A stretch of 64,000 nucleotides of DNA from an uncultured Bacilli bacterium (GTDB lineage: Bacteria; Bacillota_I; Bacilli_A; RF39; UBA660). A model generated the notes under the pieces. It worked only from the letters and a program-made list of their open reading frames with translations. It was not told the origin of the DNA and did not search any database. The translations under genes were made by a program, and so were the position numbers. Below are positions 62,089 to 64,000 of the stretch, piece after piece. The stretch covers positions 1 through 64,000 of the forward strand of contig CAKOZV010000001.1 in NCBI GenBank assembly GCA_934131695.1, given 5' to 3'. Every line of letters starts with the position of its first letter. Positions within the stretch are counted from its first letter, which is position 1.

Positions 62089-64000
62089 ATGTTAGATTTA
62101 AAAAATATAAGTAAAAGTTATAAGACAGGTAACTTTGTTCAGCATGCTTTGAAAAAAGTAAACTTAAGTTTTAGAAAGAATGAGTTTGTAGCTATACTTG
62201 GTCCATCTGGTAGTGGAAAAACAACTCTATTAAATATCATTGGTGGACTAGATAGATATGACTCAGGTGATTTAATTATTAATGGAAAGAGTACTAAAAA
62301 GTTTAAAGCAACAGAATGGGATAGTTATCGTAATAACTGTGTTGGTTTTATTTTTCAATCATATAACCTAATTAGTCACATCAGTGTTTTAGAAAATGTA
62401 GAAATGGCTTTAACCTTATCTGGTTATAAAAGAAAAAATAAAAGAGAAAAGGCTTTAGAAGCCTTAGATAAAGTTGGTTTAAAAGACCATGCTCATAAAA
62501 GACCTAATCAATTAAGTGGTGGTCAAATGCAAAGAGTAGCAATAGCTAGAAGTTTAGTCAATAACCCTGATATAATTCTAGCAGATGAACCAACTGGAGC
62601 ACTTGACTCTACTACTAGTGTGCAAATAATGAATCTTATTAAAGAAATAGCTAAAGATAAATTAGTTATAATGGTAACTCATAATCCAGAACTTGCCAAA
62701 GATTATGCTAGTAGAATTATTGAATTTAAAGATGGAGAAATACTATCAGACTCTAATCCGATTAAAGAGGAAGAAATAGATACAGGAACAGTTCATATCA
62801 AAAAAACAGTACTTAGTTATTTATCAGCTATTCACTTGTCATTCAATAACATTAAAACTAAAAAAGGAAGAACATTTCTTACTGCCTTTGCTGCTTCTAT
62901 TGGTATAATTGGTATTGCTCTAATTCTATCACTTTCCAATGGTTTTCAACTACAAATAGATAAGTTTGAGAAAAGTACCTTATCACAAATGCCTATAACT
63001 ATTAGTAGTCAAGCTATGCAAATGGATGATGATACTCTTGAAAAACAAATGCAAACATCAACTAATAAAGAAGATAAGTATCCAACTGAAAAGATAATAA
63101 AACCAACTGAATCCGTAATGGAAAAAATAGTACATACTAACAATATAACTAAAGATTATATAAATTATATAGAAAACATTGATAGTAATCTTTTAAGCGG
63201 TATATCTTATCTTAAGAAAACAGGACTTAATCTAATAACTAAAGATAACAATAATAACTATAAAAAAGTAGATATGGCAAATAGTATGGTGTGGCAAATT
63301 TTCCCTACTAGGACACAAGACAAAGAATCAGGCATAGTAGAAGATAATTATGATGTTTTAGCAGGAAAGATAGATAGTAAAGAAGAAGGACTGATTTTAG
63401 CAATAGATTCCAAAAATGAGGTTAGTAAAACACTAATTGAATCTTTAGGATTTGATTCATCTAAAAATATATCCTTCGATGACATATTAAATAAAGAATT
63501 AAAAATAGTTACTAATAATGATTACTATAAAAAACTAGGTAATAATTTTATTCCGACTAGTAATTATGACGAAGCATATAACAATGCTAATAGTATAACG
63601 GTTAAAATAAAAGCTATTATTAGAGGAAAAGAAGATAAGGAAATGTTTACTAATCAAGCAGTAATATTTTATACTGGGGCTTTAGTTGATAAAGTTATTT
63701 CTATAAATAAAGATAGTGAGATAGTAAAAGATCAAGAAGATAAAGATTATAATATTTTAACTGGTACTAGTTTTGATGATACTACTACTAAAGATGATAT
63801 CTTAGCTTATTTAGGAGCAGATATGACACCGGCTGTTATTTATCTTTATCCAAAGGATTTTGCTAGTAAGGATAAAATAACTAGTTACTTAGATAAATAT
63901 AATAAAAATAAAGCTGATAATGATAAAATAACTTATACAGATATGGCAAAATTAATGAGTAGTTTATCTAGTGGAATAATGGATGCTATTACCGTAGTAT
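62089..64000 (+). CDS. MacB-like ABC transporter, ATPase fused to permease (partial, 3' cut)
   Basis: The open frame runs without stop from ATG 62089 to the window edge (637 codons). Residues about 1-225 form an ABC ATPase of the MacB/LolD type: GPSGSGKTT, FQSYNLISHISVLENV, LSGGQMQRVAIARSL, ILADEPTGALDS and VTHN. Then a membrane anchor (about 265-285) is followed by a long extracytoplasmic domain (290 onward) with FPTRTQDKESGIVED-like segments and IRGKEDKEMF. The final permease helices lie beyond the window. MacB-type systems pump peptides, lipoproteins or antibiotics. Ribosome binding site AGAAGGTGAAAT. Confidence 0.93.
   Translation, partial: MLDLKNISKSYKTGNFVQHALKKVNLSFRKNEFVAILGPSGSGKTTLLNIIGGLDRYDSGDLIINGKSTKKFKATEWDSYRNNCVGFIFQSYNLISHISVLENVEMALTLSGYKRKNKREKALEALDKVGLKDHAHKRPNQLSGGQMQRVAIARSLVNNPDIILADEPTGALDSTTSVQIMNLIKEIAKDKLVIMVTHNPELAKDYASRIIEFKDGEILSDSNPIKEEEIDTGTVHIKKTVLSYLSAIHLSFNNIKTKKGRTFLTAFAASIGIIGIALILSLSNGFQLQIDKFEKSTLSQMPITISSQAMQMDDDTLEKQMQTSTNKEDKYPTEKIIKPTESVMEKIVHTNNITKDYINYIENIDSNLLSGISYLKKTGLNLITKDNNNNYKKVDMANSMVWQIFPTRTQDKESGIVEDNYDVLAGKIDSKEEGLILAIDSKNEVSKTLIESLGFDSSKNISFDDILNKELKIVTNNDYYKKLGNNFIPTSNYDEAYNNANSITVKIKAIIRGKEDKEMFTNQAVIFYTGALVDKVISINKDSEIVKDQEDKDYNILTGTSFDDTTTKDDILAYLGADMTPAVIYLYPKDFASKDKITSYLDKYNKNKADNDKITYTDMAKLMSSLSSGIMDAITVV

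Noticed and set aside
1..64000. Mycoplasma-type genetic code (TGA = Trp)
   Set aside because: Genes end at TGA (for example secA-tail copy 2), prfB exists and its frameshift stop is TGA, and Trp is coded by TGG throughout.

Overview
The window is AT-rich DNA from a low-GC Gram-positive-type bacterium. Every convincing gene reads on the + strand, so the whole 64 kb lies on one replication arm. The core genes (tilS-ftsH, dusB-lysS, clpC, secA, prfB, ftsEX, uvrB, rnr-smpB-ssrA) are typical of Bacillota. TGA is a stop codon here, because prfB (RF2) keeps its programmed +1 frameshift at an internal TGA. Peptidoglycan genes are present (FtsEX with an M23 hydrolase, an M15 peptidase, a class B sortase-like protein). 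The tmRNA tag ends in AFA, as in Mollicutes. My inference is a small-genome, walled relative of the Mollicutes/Erysipelotrichales/RF39 part of Bacilli; the sequence alone does not fix the taxon.

Layout. 1-15.4 kb is housekeeping: tRNA modification, proteolysis, MscL, a lysyl-tRNA synthetase with an added C-terminal tRNA-binding domain, a YfcC-type transporter, ClpC and SecA. 15.4-22.9 kb is an accessory zone directly behind secA, with three acetyltransferases, an ASCH protein, an ABC exporter, HAD and Nudix hydrolases, a truncated KilA-N gene and an AbiEi-like remnant. Two extra degraded copies of the secA 3' end (Cys-rich tail plus following sequence) punctuate this zone, which suggests repeated insertion at the secA 3' end. 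22.9-27.2 kb is a four-gene surface or appendage cassette (collagen-like, beta-helix, prealbumin-like proteins) between two 131-bp elements in inverted orientation. 27.2-35.2 kb is a complete JetABCD (Wadjet) anti-plasmid operon that best fits type II, followed by an acetyltransferase.

35.7-37.5 kb has two genes of unknown function, the first behind a promoter with a perfect operator-like palindrome. 37.6-43.2 kb holds prfB, two YitT-type membrane proteins and ftsE-ftsX-EnvC/PcsB-like hydrolase. 43.2-50.8 kb has a frameshifted HTH-metallophosphoesterase, a short-chain dehydrogenase, a UDP-galactopyranose-mutase-like flavoprotein with two tandem paralogous membrane proteins, dCMP deaminase and an M15 peptidase. 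50.8-57.1 kb holds uvrB behind a strong promoter with a possible SOS box, rnr, a CapA-like protein, smpB and ssrA. 57.1-64 kb has a thymidylate-kinase-like gene, the sortase and its probable partner, a CotF-like three-gene cluster, a C39-like peptidase and the start of a MacB-like ABC transporter cut by the window edge.

The points most worth following up are the secA-tail accretion zone, the inverted-repeat-bounded surface cassette, the Wadjet operon beside it, the sortase with an apparently missing catalytic Arg next to a substrate with a tailless sorting motif, and the poly-A frameshift in the metallophosphoesterase.
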